Assembly: GCA_016802295.1 (NCBI GenBank)
Contig: JAESIW010000137.1
Span: forward strand, 1,851,318-1,915,317
From: Brachionus rotundiformis
Taxonomy: Eukaryota > Rotifera > Eurotatoria > Ploima > Brachionidae
DNA: 64,000 nt
Direction: 5' to 3'
A model generated the notes under the pieces. That model saw nothing but the letters and a program-made list of their open reading frames with translations. It ran no database searches and was not told the origin of the DNA. This document shows, piece after piece, positions 33,815 through 45,069 of this stretch (position 1 is the stretch's first letter; every line of letters begins with the position of its first letter). Made by a program: the position numbers and the translations under genes.

Positions 33815-36278
33815 TTATTTGTTTTTAATACCGACACATGCAAGAAACACTTGTTGATCCTCGGTCCATAATTTCAGCATAATTTTGTCCATATACTCCC
33901 TCAAGCGTTGATTTGCTTGTTTTTCTTCATTTAATTTTGCTAATAGCTAATTAAAATAATTAAATTAATGAAATCAAATTAATTAAATTAATAGTTTTAA
34001 TTTCTAAAATTTACATCATCTTTAGATGAAGTTTCCACTTCTGCTGCTAATGAAGAACCTAATGTAACCCCGTATGTTGAAGAGTATTGTGATTCATCGT
34101 CAAATAGATGGTTTATTTTTTTATTTACTGTCCCATGATTAATGTTTTGAGAGGATAATTTTTCATCTAAAATAGTCTGAACTGGCTGTATTGCTTCATT
34201 AATTATAGTTGATGTGAGTGTATTTTTTAAATTTTCATTTTCGGATTTGTGAATTTGCAAACTTTGTTCAAGCAAGTCAATTTTCTATGTTTTATTTAAA
34301 ACTTATTTTATAAAAGAATTAATTTTAAAATTTACCTGACAATATTCATTAAGTTGGTTGCCCAGCTCATTAGTAATCAACTCTTTCTCGCTTTCTAGTC
34401 GCTGATTTTCATTTATTATTCTTCGATAGTTTTCAGTTAACTTTTGAAAATCCTCTTCACATTTTTCATTTTTCTTCACATTTCGAAAATATGAAACATT
34501 TAATAATCTTTTTTGGGATTAAAAATTAAATTTACATCTATAACTTCTTTTAATTCTTGGGATATTTTCAAATTATCAGTGCGAAGTGCATTTAATTGTT
34601 GTTCTAATCTTTCAGTGCTTAAAAAATTTTTTAATAAAAACAAAATTAATATCTTTCTTGAATTTTAAGCTTACTTTTTTGACAAAACCTCTCTTTCATC
34701 TATCCATGACAAGTTGCTGCTTTTAATATCTTCTTTTAATTTCCAATTTTCAGATTTTAGTTGATTAATAGTTTGTTCCAATATGTGATTTACTTCGCTG
34801 ACTTTTTCCAATTCTGTATATCTTTAAAAACCAATAAACAAAATTAAATGAAAACTTAAAAAAAATAGACAACTTTATCTCTATCAATTCATAATCACTC
34901 TTTATCCTATCTATTTGACTGTAAAGCTCTTTATTTTCATTTGAAAGATGATTGACCTGTTCCGTTAGTTCACTTATCTAAATATAAATGAGAACTAACA
35001 ATTAAAAAAATTAATTAATTTAAAAAAAACCTTGTTTTCGCTAATTTTCAGATGCTTTTCGTAATTTTCAATAGCATCGTCTGTAATTGCAATGCTGAGT
35101 CGAGGGTTATCATCTATTATATCGGGAATTTGCACCCGATGAGGAAGGCTCTGAAATGATCGGTCTCTTAGCAATTTTTTCCTTTTTAAAATAATCAATT
35201 AAAATTAAAGTTAAAACTAAAATATTTTTTACTTATTGAGTGATTGTTCGTAAAAATTTGAAGTTGATTTTGAAGATGGAAAATCCTTTTGGTCCTGATT
35301 GTTCAAATTATCAAGACTAAAAAAATTGCTATCCACTTCACTCTTGCCTATGTTTAATCTTTGGTTTTATAAAATTTAATAAAAATGATAAAATTTACTA
35401 TCTAAAATTACGATTCCATGTCATATTCGGCATAGGTATTGTTCGATAGCGGAGATGACAACGACTTGTAAGAAAATTAAATTTTAACAACATTATTTTT
35501 ATTGTTTATTATTTGAATTAGAATAAAATAAAATTAAAAAAAATTACCATGTCCTTTTCAAGATTTGTGTTTTGGCCACCCAAAAAATCATCAAAATCAT
35601 CTTAAAATAAATTATTACCTATTTTGGGGAAATTTTAATTAGATACTTTCTCTCGATATATCACTTGACTCTTGGATACCGGTCAACTTTCCAATAGCAT
35701 TTTTTAATTGGTCATAAGATAAGAAACCGATACCAAATGGATCCAATTCATTTACAAGATTGTTCAAATCCTGGAAAAAATATTTTTTTAAATAAAAAAT
35801 TATTCAAATTTTAAAATAATTATATTTCTATGATTGTTTGTGGATATTAAATTTATCGTAATTTTTTTGAATATATTAGGAAAGATTCTAAATTGAATTA
35901 AAATAAAATAAGATCTTCAAACTAGCATTTTGGTAAATTTTTAAAATTTTCGATGCACACTACTCAACTTAATGATGCTTATTTTAATCTTTTAATTGAA
36001 TATTGGGATCAATTTTTTTTAATCCGTGCATAAAACTAATGATCCTTGATAGTATTCACAGAATTTGTTTGATAGAAATAAATAATTAACTAGATAATAT
36101 AAATTACAATTTGTTCGAAATTAAAATCTTTGATTAAATCCTGTGTTTTGGCAATGAAGTCATCTGTTTTAATTGTTCCAGTTCCATTTGGATCATAAAG
36201 TTTGAACAATTGTTGGAAACTGCTCTCATTCAAATCGGTATTGTTACTCGTATTAAGTTCATTTTCATCAAAATTCAT
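33815..36278 (-). CDS. Rab11 family-interacting protein 3/4 homologue (Nuf/arfophilin)
   Basis: Many small exons on minus from ATG 36278 (exon 1 36278-36108, 57 codons) to TAA at 33817-33815. Class II Rab11-FIPs link Rab11 and Arf6 recycling endosomes to dynein and the cleavage furrow. The N-terminus has two EF-hand-like units: LFKLYDPNGTGTIKTDDFI and LVNELDPFGIGFLSYDQL. After a Ser/Asp-rich linker comes a long coiled coil, then a C-terminal FIP/Rab-binding motif ANQRLREYMDKIMLKL. The last residues after that motif are longer than in FIP3. Exon borders in the middle were not all fixed by eye. Confidence 0.8.
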
Positions 36279-36556
36279 TTTTTTTAAAGCTAACAAAATT
36301 TAAAATTTATAATTTTGTTTTAAGATTTGAAATTACGCTTGAAACAGAATAAAATCAAATTAACTAACTAAATAAGGTCATGTGATTTGTTTTTAGATAG
36401 TTTCATTTTATTTTCTAAAATATCGTTGAGCGTTTAAAATTAAACTTTTCTTTAACATATTTAGTAATTAGTTGAATTTTTTTTTCAATGCTAATTAAAA
36501 AAACAAACTCCATTGGTTTTGAGCATTTATTTTGCATGAAAAAAATTCAAATCAGT

Positions 36557-36870
36557 TTACTTTTTTCTTACATGTTGGTTAAGGAACATTAATTTTTTTG
36601 TAATTTTCGCATGAATTCTTCTGTAAGCTTTCACATAAAATTTAAAAAAAAATACCTTAGATCTAAAAAAATATACAGGCTCTCGCTTGTCTTGTCTCTG
36701 AATGAATGACACTTTTGGACACATCAAGGCTATGGCCAAACTATTAATATCTTCAAGCACGCCATTAACTTTTTCTCATTTAGTACTCGATTTCTTATTA
36801 ATCCTAATATATTTTTTTCTGAAATCAAGAAAACGATTTCTATGGATTTGTCATAAATTTTTAAAGCCAT
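36557..36870 (-). pseudogene. Possible small gene with a frame break
   Basis: On minus, a frame from ATG 36870 begins MALKIYDKSIEIVFLISEKN and stops after 46 codons. A second frame continues as VNGVLEDINSLAIALMCPKV and on to REPVYFFRSK. The two are joined perfectly if one A is added to the A5 run at 36774-36770. The GC content and amino-acid make-up look coding. The second half (LAIALMC... then VYFF) is loosely like proteasome assembly chaperone 4 (PSMG4), but that is weak. A sequencing error, a frameshift mutation or an unseen intron could each explain the break. It sits between metaxin and the Rab11-FIP homologue on the same strand. Confidence 0.3.
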
Positions 36871-37250
36871 ATTAATTTTAGTTTAAGTATTATTGTTTTT
36901 TGATCTTACTTGTCGTATAAGTAGAAATCTAAATAAATAAAAATTATTTCTACCGAATTTTAGTATCAAAATATCAAAATTTAATCAATAAATTTAAGAA
37001 TTTATCACATATCGATTTATCAATGTTCTAGTTTAAATTGTACAAACATTAATTTTGTTTTACCTTATTTCTTCGAGTTATTTATTTTTGAAAAGAAAAA
37101 AAAATAATTCTTTTATGACTATTTTTTATTTAGAGTGATCTGAGTGCGTCTTTATTTTTATAATTAGCATTTTATTTTAAAAATTAAAACAAAAGATACA
37201 TTTTTGAATTTTTATTAGATAAAATAGACTTAATTTTTGAAAAAAAAATT

Positions 37251-38600
37251 CTAATTTTTTTCAACATATTCGACATCAGACTTTATGATATCGATTCGAA
37301 TGAATCCTATCGCGAATGCATAGATAAGCATGGCTGACATAGCAATGCTAAATGCGGTCAACTGTTGTTTTCGCTTTTCCCATTCCTCTATTTCGCTCAA
37401 TTTCGAAGTACCACTTGACTCTGGTTGTCTTGACCATGATTTTATGGAAAAAAAATTCAACCAGCTTAAATATTTCATTCTTCTGGCCATTTGTTGTGCT
37501 TGTTTAGTTTCCATTTCTGGAAAAATTGAATTAAAATAATTCACTTTGAATAAGAATCTAACCTGTTTTATCAAATGGAAAATTCTCTCTTTGTATTCGT
37601 GTAATCAATGAGCATAGATTTGAGGTTGCTGATAAATGGCTTTTTAGAGTGGAATTAATAAATGGTGCCTTGTATAATATACTCAAATATCCAAACAAAT
37701 ATGCGTCGAGTAAAGACGGTCTTTTGGTTACAAAATTTAATTTGTTTACTTTCACTTTAAAAAATTCTACTTGTTTTCAAACATGAATAGGTTTTGTCCC
37801 AGTCTGGCCGAAATAATGTTCAAGCATTCTTTGCTTTCTAATAAAATCTTTTAGAATTTAACTAGCTTTTAATTGATATAAAGAATTTGAAGAGAAATTA
37901 CGTGCTGATTTATAGATTCGAATTTAACATGGCTACTTCTATAACCACTCATTATTGCATTTCTGGCATTCTCTGCCATGCCTCTAAGCTTTATCACGCT
38001 AAGCGGAAACCAAAGATATTTTCCATAAGCTCTTCGGATCACATTATACGTGTTTTCGTTATCTAACCAACATAATGAATTCTTAAGACAAAATTAATTC
38101 AGAATTAAGTTCGTAGTTATTTAAATTAAGCTTACAAAAGCCGGAATAAATTTCTGCTTAAAAAGACACAAAATTGCTACCATGTCGGGATAATTTTTAA
38201 CCGATAGTGATAAGTCGACATTATTCTTTAAAAATTGATAGATAAAAAGTATTCTTTATAAATGAGGATTTACTTTTTGTTTAATGAAGTCAACAATTTC
38301 TTCAATTCCAATAAAGACTTCATTTTTGAATGTTAATCTTGGTAGTGGATCTAGTTAAACATTATTCTTAATTTTCCTGATTTAATTCAACCAAAGGTAC
38401 TTTTAAATATATCCCAATGTTTGTCAACAATCTCTACTTTATGCTTAATTTGGCAATTTTTCAAATAAAACTTCAAATATTTTAAATTGATGATTCTTTA
38501 ATCTTGAAAATGTATTTACCATAACTGTGAGACATTCTGGGTCCAAACTGGGTAGCTCCCATTCACCAGGCCACACGTATAATACAACAGTTTCACTCAT
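37251..38600 (-). CDS. MTX1: Metaxin (MTX1/MTX3 type)
   Basis: About seven exons on minus. Exon 1 is 38600-38520 (SETVVLYVWPGEWELPSLDP), then a 48-nt intron. Metaxins are GST-like outer-membrane proteins that work with the SAM complex and MICOS in beta-barrel insertion. Landmarks: the WPGEWELPSLD thioredoxin-like start, LPRLTFKNEVFIGIEEIVDF, a GST-C segment RPSLLDAYLFGYLSILYKAP, and NSTLKSHLSATSNLCSLITR. A C-terminal membrane segment (LTAFSIAMSAMLIYAFAIGF) anchors it in the outer membrane, as in metaxin-1. An acceptor lies 45 nt before the ATG (AG 38646-38645), and the upstream gene ends only 265 nt away. Confidence 0.9.
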
Positions 38601-38865
38601 TTATTTTTTTGATATTTTAATCGGAATTCATTCAATTAAAATTTCTAAAATTGTACCAGATTCATTTATAACATTGAATTTTAATTTATTTTAATTAAGT
38701 GAGTTCAAAATATTTAGGACAAGTTTTTTTAAATTATTGGAAATAGTTGAAAATTATTTTTTAATTATTAGAAATTTCACTTCTGTTGTTGTTATTTAAA
38801 GATAAAAATACCAAATCCGACTTTCAGATCGGATATAAATTTTAAAAAAACAAATTAAAAGATTT

Positions 38866-40020
38866 TTACAATTTATTTATTGATTTTTCTAGGATTTTAA
38901 TTATTGATTTTCGTATCATGCATTTTTTGCTTGTCTTATTATTTGCCAAATGTTCAACTATCTCATTAATTTCTTGAGTAAAAGACTTTTTATCAGTTAA
39001 ACAATCTCTCAAAAAAATCAAATAATCCGAGCCTAACTTTTTTAGTTTCAATTTGATAAATCTTTTCAATTTTGATTTTATCTCTTCTATCTCATCCGAC
39101 GATGTAACAAATAATCTTAATTTTTTGAATAAAATTTTTTTGTTCGTGGAAACACTTTTTTTGTTCAATTTCTTTCTTGCTGGTTTACTTTTTTGTTCAA
39201 TTGATTCTCGATCAATTAATTCACCAACATCTTGGTCACTTGATGCAAAACTAAGACTGACTATTTTTTCAAAATCTGTTTCGATTTTTTCCAAACTATT
39301 CCTATCATGGTTTGGTTTTTCTTCTTTTACATTAGCTGGCAAATCGTTAATATTAAAAGACTCTGACCATTTTATAGATGTTGACTTGAATAAAAGTATA
39401 TGCTCTCTTAAAATATTGTACAAAAATTTTGTATGATCTTTATATTTTTTAATTATACAGTAAATTCTCGCTATATTGCTCATATAAAGCAAATTATTAG
39501 ATAAAAATATTCCATTTTTAATGTATTTGATAATGTAAAAATAGATTTTGTTTCGAATTAAAAAAATGACATGGTCAAAAAGCAAAAGAATTGCGTTCAA
39601 TCTTACCAGAAGGTACTCAAATACCTCTTTAGAAGGCAGTGTGATTTTTGGTGTTTGAATTCCTGGTTCATGTATTGATCGAGTCATTATTTTTATAGTT
39701 TCTAATAAATTTTTTAACTTAAAGTTTAAAAAATCGCTCAACAATCGTTTTAATTTCTTCATGTACTGGATAGATTTTTCTTTGCGTAATGCATTCCAAT
39801 GTTTAAAAATTAATTTTTCCAATATTTGTTTTTCAGCTAAAAAATATTTTTCTCCTGAGTCCAATGCCAGAGTCAATTTTTCCAAATGATCTTTAAAGAG
39901 AACGATAAAAGTGGTTCTTTGGAAAAGATTATCAAATTCTTTTCTTGTATAATCTAAAGAAACGAATGGAGGAGTATCAATTTGTTTTAAATTACACATG
40001 TTTAAATCATTTTTAAACAT
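38866..40020 (-). CDS. NEPRO-like nucleolar protein (tentative)
   Basis: A single 384-codon exon on minus with an ATG at 40020. The protein is Lys/Leu/Ile-rich and largely helical. The N-terminal half has a LRKEKSIQYMKKLKRLLSDF stretch and a leucine-rich segment SNNLLYMSNIARIYCIIKKY. These resemble the N-terminal domain of NEPRO (nucleolus and neural progenitor protein, an RNase P/MRP-associated factor), but the match is by pattern only. The C-terminal half has a basic KPARKKLNKKS region. A splice acceptor sits 8 nt before the ATG (AG 40029-40028). The start is 147 nt after the SNRNP35 stop. Confidence 0.5.
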   Translation of the reverse strand: MFKNDLNMCNLKQIDTPPFVSLDYTRKEFDNLFQRTTFIVLFKDHLEKLTLALDSGEKYFLAEKQILEKLIFKHWNALRKEKSIQYMKKLKRLLSDFLNFKLKNLLETIKIMTRSIHEPGIQTPKITLPSKEVFEYLLVRLNAILLLFDHVIFLIRNKIYFYIIKYIKNGIFLSNNLLYMSNIARIYCIIKKYKDHTKFLYNILREHILLFKSTSIKWSESFNINDLPANVKEEKPNHDRNSLEKIETDFEKIVSLSFASSDQDVGELIDRESIEQKSKPARKKLNKKSVSTNKKILFKKLRLFVTSSDEIEEIKSKLKRFIKLKLKKLGSDYLIFLRDCLTDKKSFTQEINEIVEHLANNKTSKKCMIRKSIIKILEKSINKL

Positions 40021-40167
40021 TTTTTATCTAAAAAAATACTATTCTTTATTTTTTATGAAAAAATTAATAAAAATAGAAACAAAAATTTCTGAAAAATAAC
40101 TATGTGTATTTTTAAAAGTAAAATAACATAATTTTTTTACTTTAAATTGTTCAAATATGTAAGAATT

Positions 40168-40794
40168 TTATTTTTTTTGATATCTTTTAAGTTGATGGAG
40201 TTTTGTTTTAAAAATTTTCGCGAATGGTTTATATCGCCCTCCGAATCTTAACTGACCACTTTCCTTAAAACCACCAAGCCCACCACCGAGCCTTCGTGGT
40301 CTCCAACCTTTCAATTTTCTTTCCAATTCATATTCGACAATAACCTCTCTACCATCGATGGTAATTTTAAAAGAGTTATGATATGCTTTGGACATGTCAC
40401 TTTTATGCTTAAACTCTATAAAAGCATAACCACGAGAAAAGCCGGTAATTATGTCGCGAACAAGTCGTAATGTTTTTATTTTGCCAAATTTTAAAAAGTG
40501 TTTTTTAAGACTTTCTTCATTAGTCTTGAAATTTAGGCCTCCAACAAAAAGAGTTCGGCTTGGGTCAGTCCTAACTGCCTTATTGGGTACGTATCTAGAA
40601 TTAATAGCTCGAATAATTCCGTGATCGTGAGGCTTTTCATCTGTACCGTCAATACTGCCGCATAAAATAGGATCATAAAATCCGTAATCTCTAGTAAATT
40701 CATAATTTTTATCGATAGACAATTGTCTTCTTTTTTGATGTTCCTCGAATGAAAACTTCTCATTTATCATTGAGCTATCTTTTTCGCTGCCCAT
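40168..40794 (-). CDS. SNRNP35: U11/U12 snRNP 35 kDa protein (SNRNP35)
   Basis: A single exon of 208 codons on minus. SNRNP35 is the U1-70K-like protein of the minor spliceosome. Diagnostic sequence: YDPILCGSIDGTDEKPHDHG, SRYVPNKAV, an RRM with TLFVGGLNF (RNP2) and RGYAFIEF (RNP1), then VEYELERKLKGWRPRRLGGG and KESGQLRFGGR. The vertebrate Arg/Asp-rich tail is missing, so the protein ends soon after the conserved block. Its presence implies that this animal still splices U12-type introns. Confidence 0.95.
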   Translation of the reverse strand: MGSEKDSSMINEKFSFEEHQKRRQLSIDKNYEFTRDYGFYDPILCGSIDGTDEKPHDHGIIRAINSRYVPNKAVRTDPSRTLFVGGLNFKTNEESLKKHFLKFGKIKTLRLVRDIITGFSRGYAFIEFKHKSDMSKAYHNSFKITIDGREVIVEYELERKLKGWRPRRLGGGLGGFKESGQLRFGGRYKPFAKIFKTKLHQLKRYQKK

Positions 40795-42603
40795 TCTTTT
40801 TGCTTTTTTAAATGAAAAATTTCAAATAATTTATAAAAATATTTTTCCAGTGAATATATATATATATATATAAATATACAATTTATTCATTTTTAAGACT
40901 CATAATTTGGCTTGGTAAAATTTGTCATATATTTGTTTAAAAAAATGCATATTGATCTTTTGGGTATAGCAAATATTCTGGCAAAATATTTGGAGTTTTT
41001 TTTTCAATTTAAATTATTTTTTAATACAATAACGATTTTAAAATAAAATACTTGAATTTTAAAAACTGATGAAGATAAATCAGAGATCAGCATAAAGTTT
41101 CAAGTTAATTAAATATTCGAATTATGAAAAAATAAAAGGAACAAATTAAGATAAATAATTAATGTATTAATATTTATATTTTATTAATATTTAAAAAGAA
41201 AAATTAATCAAAGAGACTTGTAAGTAAATCAGCAATTTAGTAAATGTCCCTTGATTTAATTTTAAAATTCTAATGTAAGCTTTTATTTATTTTTTATCAT
41301 TTAATTAAAATAAAATTCTATATAATTTTATTTTTATATTATATTTAAATTAATTTTATAAGTTAATATCAACCCTGCTTTTACGTTTTTTGCATAGTTT
41401 TAGTATTAGTAGTAGTAAATAATACTATGACCCCATCGGGTTAAGTTTCTTCGTAGCTTTTGCAGTAAATTAGAATGTTTCTTGAGCCATTTTTCCAGGT
41501 TAATTATTTAAGCTATTGGAGATTAATCTTTTCAAAATTTATAATTTCATATCTGTTGATAATTTTAAAAAGTTGGATTAAGCCTCCCCTCATCCTTCTT
41601 ATTTTGAGATTTGTTTGCATTTCAAGTCTTTTCTAGTAGTCATTATTTTTTCTTATATAAAGTTATGGTACAACAAGAAAAGAGGTAATATCAATTAAAA
41701 ATCTACAATTAATTTATTTGATACTTAATTTAATTGAATTCGTATTTTTTATTAAATATAATTAAAATTAGTTGCATGAAATTACGATTGTTTTTTGATT
41801 AGTATTTATAACAAAAATAAAACATTTTTTTTCATCATTTAATTAAAATTGCTCTATTGATTCTTAAAGATAAAGTTTCTATTAATTGATTCTAAAGTGA
41901 AATAGAAAAAAATAAATAATTTATTTCGGTTAAGTTAATATTTATTTTTTGAAAATAAAATCAAATAATTAAAAAATTAGTTAATTGATTGATTTTATCA
42001 TAAAACAAGATCATTCCTTAAATTTTTAAAAAAGGCTTTCTTCAACCAAACAATACCAACAAAAAATTATCAAATATTTCTCATCGATAGACAATTGTAA
42101 CCTTTTAATTTGAAAACTTCCTATTTTATCATTTAATTGAAAGAATTTTGTCTAAAATAAAATCTTAAAATAGAACTAAACAAATGTTAGAAAAGTTTTG
42201 TTAATCATAAGTAAGTAGATTGATAAGGAGGAATTTTTTCATCGGGCTAAAACTGCAGTTAGTTTTTAGTTCAAGTAAAACTTAACTTTTAAACTAAACA
42301 AATGGAATATATTGGAAATGAGGACAAAATATGCGAACATAAATGATAGTTAATATTTATGTTCATATAGAGACATAATCTCGGCCATTTTTAATCAATT
42401 TATGCAGGCCGCTACACATTAATTGGACTTGTTTTTGCCAAGACTTACACATCAAATAATCATAATTAATTCCTCATTTAACATACCACACGCGAGTACT
42501 CAATCAAAAATCGCTTTTCAAACTATACCATTTTTCATCATCTTTATAAATTTATATTTTTTAGATTAGTATATTCTCGCTAAAGAAGAATAAAAGTTGA
42601 AAA
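40795..42603. promoter_or_regulatory. 1.8 kb divergent spacer, SNRNP35 / RPL36A
   Basis: No coding frame is supported. It includes a short (TA)n run at 40853-40873 and a GC-richer stretch at 41385-41520 containing TAG triplets and a small hairpin (AGTATTA..TAATACT). A splice acceptor (AG 42563-42564) precedes RPL36A. Confidence 0.5.
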
Positions 42604-43080
42604 ATGGTAAGTCATTGCATATTTTTGTGATTTAAATAAATAAGTCATTTAAATCCTTTTTAATCACCATCAATTAAAATGGGACTAATCGATTTTTTGA
42701 CCAGGTCAACATACCAAAGACAAGACGCACATTTTGCAAGGACAAAGATTGCCGTAAACACACCTTGCACAAAGTAACCCAATACAAGACCGGTAAAGCA
42801 TCTTTGTTCGCCCAGGGTAAGAGAAGATACGACCGAAAGCAAAAGGGTTTCGGTGGTCAGACCAAGCCTATTTTCAAAAAGAAGGCCAAGACCACAAAAA
42901 AGATTGTGCTCAGAATGGAATGCACAGTCTGCAAGGCCAAAAAGCAAATTCCACTCAAAAGATGCAAGCACTTCGAATTGGGCGGTGAGACCAAAAAGAA
43001 GGTAACTACGTCCCAATTGACCAACTTAAAAAAAATTTCTAATTATTTTTTCCTAGGGTGACGTCCAACAATTCAAATAA
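42604..43080 (+). CDS. RPL36A: Ribosomal protein eL42 (RPL36A/RPL44)
   Basis: Three exons: 42604-42606 (only the ATG), 42705-43001 and 43057-43080; 107 residues. eL42 is a zinc-ribbon protein at the E-site of the 60S subunit. The sequence VNIPKTRRTFC, HKVTQYKTGKASLFAQGKRR, GFGGQTKPIFKKKAKTTKKI and RCKHFELGGETKKK follows the family throughout. The first exon holding just the start codon is a known layout for ribosomal protein genes. The first zinc site is CKDKDC where vertebrates have CKKC. Stop is 254 nt before the next gene's ATG on the same strand. Confidence 0.97.
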
Positions 43081-43334
43081 ATCCGGATTTTTGAACCAAA
43101 ATGTTCGTTATGTATTGGCCTGGAACACCTCAGCTATTTTCTTAATAAACAATACTAACTTAACATTTTGCTTAGAAAATTCGTATAAATAAAAAAAAAA
43201 ATAACTAATTTATTTTATTTTCAATTTTAATGTTAATAAATTTTCAGACTCTTGAGTCTTAAGTCGGCGTTATATCCGACGAAATTCTCTGCCATGTCTT
43301 CTATAATTCCCGTTAATTTGTTTAGATATAAAAA

Positions 43335-45069
43335 ATGCCTGAAGGAGAAAGCACCCAAGTGGCTAATGGCCAAGCGCCCGTCCAAGCCAACACACCGTCT
43401 ACGCCAGCCTTAAACGGTGTCAAAACTGAACCAAACGGAGCCAAACCCGCCCAAACCACTCAGACAAAGCCCGCAGCTAATCAACCAGCCGAGGCCAAAC
43501 CAGGTCCAAACAATGCTCAAAACCAAAAAGCCAGCCAGAAACCAATGCAGAATAACAGGCCTAACCCGAACCAAAATGGTCACAATGGTCACAACAAAAA
43601 CCAGCCAATCAAACGCTTTAATCCGGTCAACCCCCCCAAAACCCAGCCCGAGCCTGTCCAAAGCGAAAAAAAATTCACTGGTCGCTGCAGACTGTTCGTG
43701 GGCAACTTACCAGGCGACATAACCGAAAAGGAATTTAGGGACTTGTTCTCAAGATATGGCGAGCTGGGCGAAATATTTTTGAACAACCAGCGCAGCTTTG
43801 GCTTCGTCAAGCTTGACACGCGAATAAACGCCGAACACGCCAAACAAGAACTCGATGGCTACACATTCAAAGGCAGATGTATTAGAGTCCGCTTTGCCAG
43901 TCATGGAGCGGCAGTCAGAGTCAAAAATTTATCACAACATGTCTCTAATGAATACTTGGAACAGGCGTTCTCGATGTTTGGCCGAGTTGAACGCGCCGTC
44001 GTCATAGTTGACGACAAGGGCCGTTCAATCGGCGAGGGAATAGTCGAGTTCGAGAGGAAGCCTTCGGCCACCCAGTGCATTAACAAATGCGCCGAGAACT
44101 GCTTTATACTAACCAGTTATCCCAAGCCGGTAATTGTCGAGCCTCTCGAACAAAAGGACGACGAGGACGGCCTGCCCGAAAAGTCTATCATCAAAAATCA
44201 ACAGTTCTATGCCGAGAGAGAAGTCGCGCCTCACTTTGCACCAAACAACTCGTTTGAACTCAAAATGGCTCTCAAATGGAGAGATCTTTATGAGCTCGAG
44301 AAACAAATTAAAGAAGAGGGACTCAAAAAGATCCAAGAGGCCAGAGAACAGCTCGAGCATGAGACCGAGTTTACACTCATTGACTACAAGGAGCAGAAGA
44401 TTAAGGAGGATCTTCGGGCCAAGCAGGAGGAACTTCAGCGCATCGAGGACATGCGAAAGCACGAGTTCCAGAGGCGCAAAGAAATGGACAATGGGTATGC
44501 AACAATCAATTTTCTGTTAATAATTTTATTTATTTTTATCTTTATTTAGCTTTAGGCGAGATAACATGATGAATCAAGGGCCCAATCAAAGAATGCAGCA
44601 CGGCAATGGTCAAAATTTTGACCAATCTATGATGAACCAGGTAAATAACAGTTTAAAAAATATATACGCCCTACTCAAAAATTAATTGTCAAAGTCTTGA
44701 TAAAATTTTATTTAAAAAATGTTAAATTAAAAAAAAATTTGTTTCCAGAACATGCCGGCAATGATGCAAAACGGCCAAGGTCGCCGCTTTGACCAGTCAC
44801 ACAACTTTAACCAGAACCTGAATCAGATGCCGCCGCAGCAGCAGGCAATGCTGGCCGCGCAGTTGTCCGCATTTGCGATGGCTGCCAACATGAGCGGAAT
44901 GAACGGACCCATGTACGAGCAGGGAATGCCGATGCAAAATCAGGCCAGGAACGAGCGCGGAGGACGCAATTTCAACAGGCGAGGTGGCGCAGGAGGTAAC
45001 AACAGGGCCTCGCAACGTGAGGACCCTTCGCCCTATCCGGGCTTTGATTCCAAACGCGCTCGTTACTAA
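43335..45069 (+). CDS. DBHS RNA-binding protein (NONO/PSPC1/SFPQ family, NonA-like)
   Basis: Three exons: 43335-44494, 44550-44640 and 44749-45069; 523 residues. DBHS proteins form dimers that act in transcription, splicing and nuclear RNA retention. Order: a Gln/Asn/Pro/Ala-rich N-terminus (1-115), RRM1 from CRLFVGNLPGDITEKEF (~118), RRM2 from AVRVKNLSQHVSNEYLEQAF (~192), the NOPS segment with ENCFILTSYPKPV (~255), and a long charged coiled coil from SFELKMALKWRDLYELEKQI. The C-terminus is Met/Gln/Asn/Gly-rich with a few RGG-like motifs. Invertebrates usually have one member, so assigning NONO or PSPC1 is not meaningful. An acceptor (AG 43324-43325) lies 9 nt before the ATG. Confidence 0.95.

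Noticed and set aside
40853..40873. (TA)n run
   Set aside because: Ordinary microsatellite-like sequence in an AT-rich spacer; no further meaning.
43410..43661. Antisense open frames across the DBHS gene
   Set aside because: They are shadows of the GC-rich, Pro/Gln/Asn-coding plus-strand exon.
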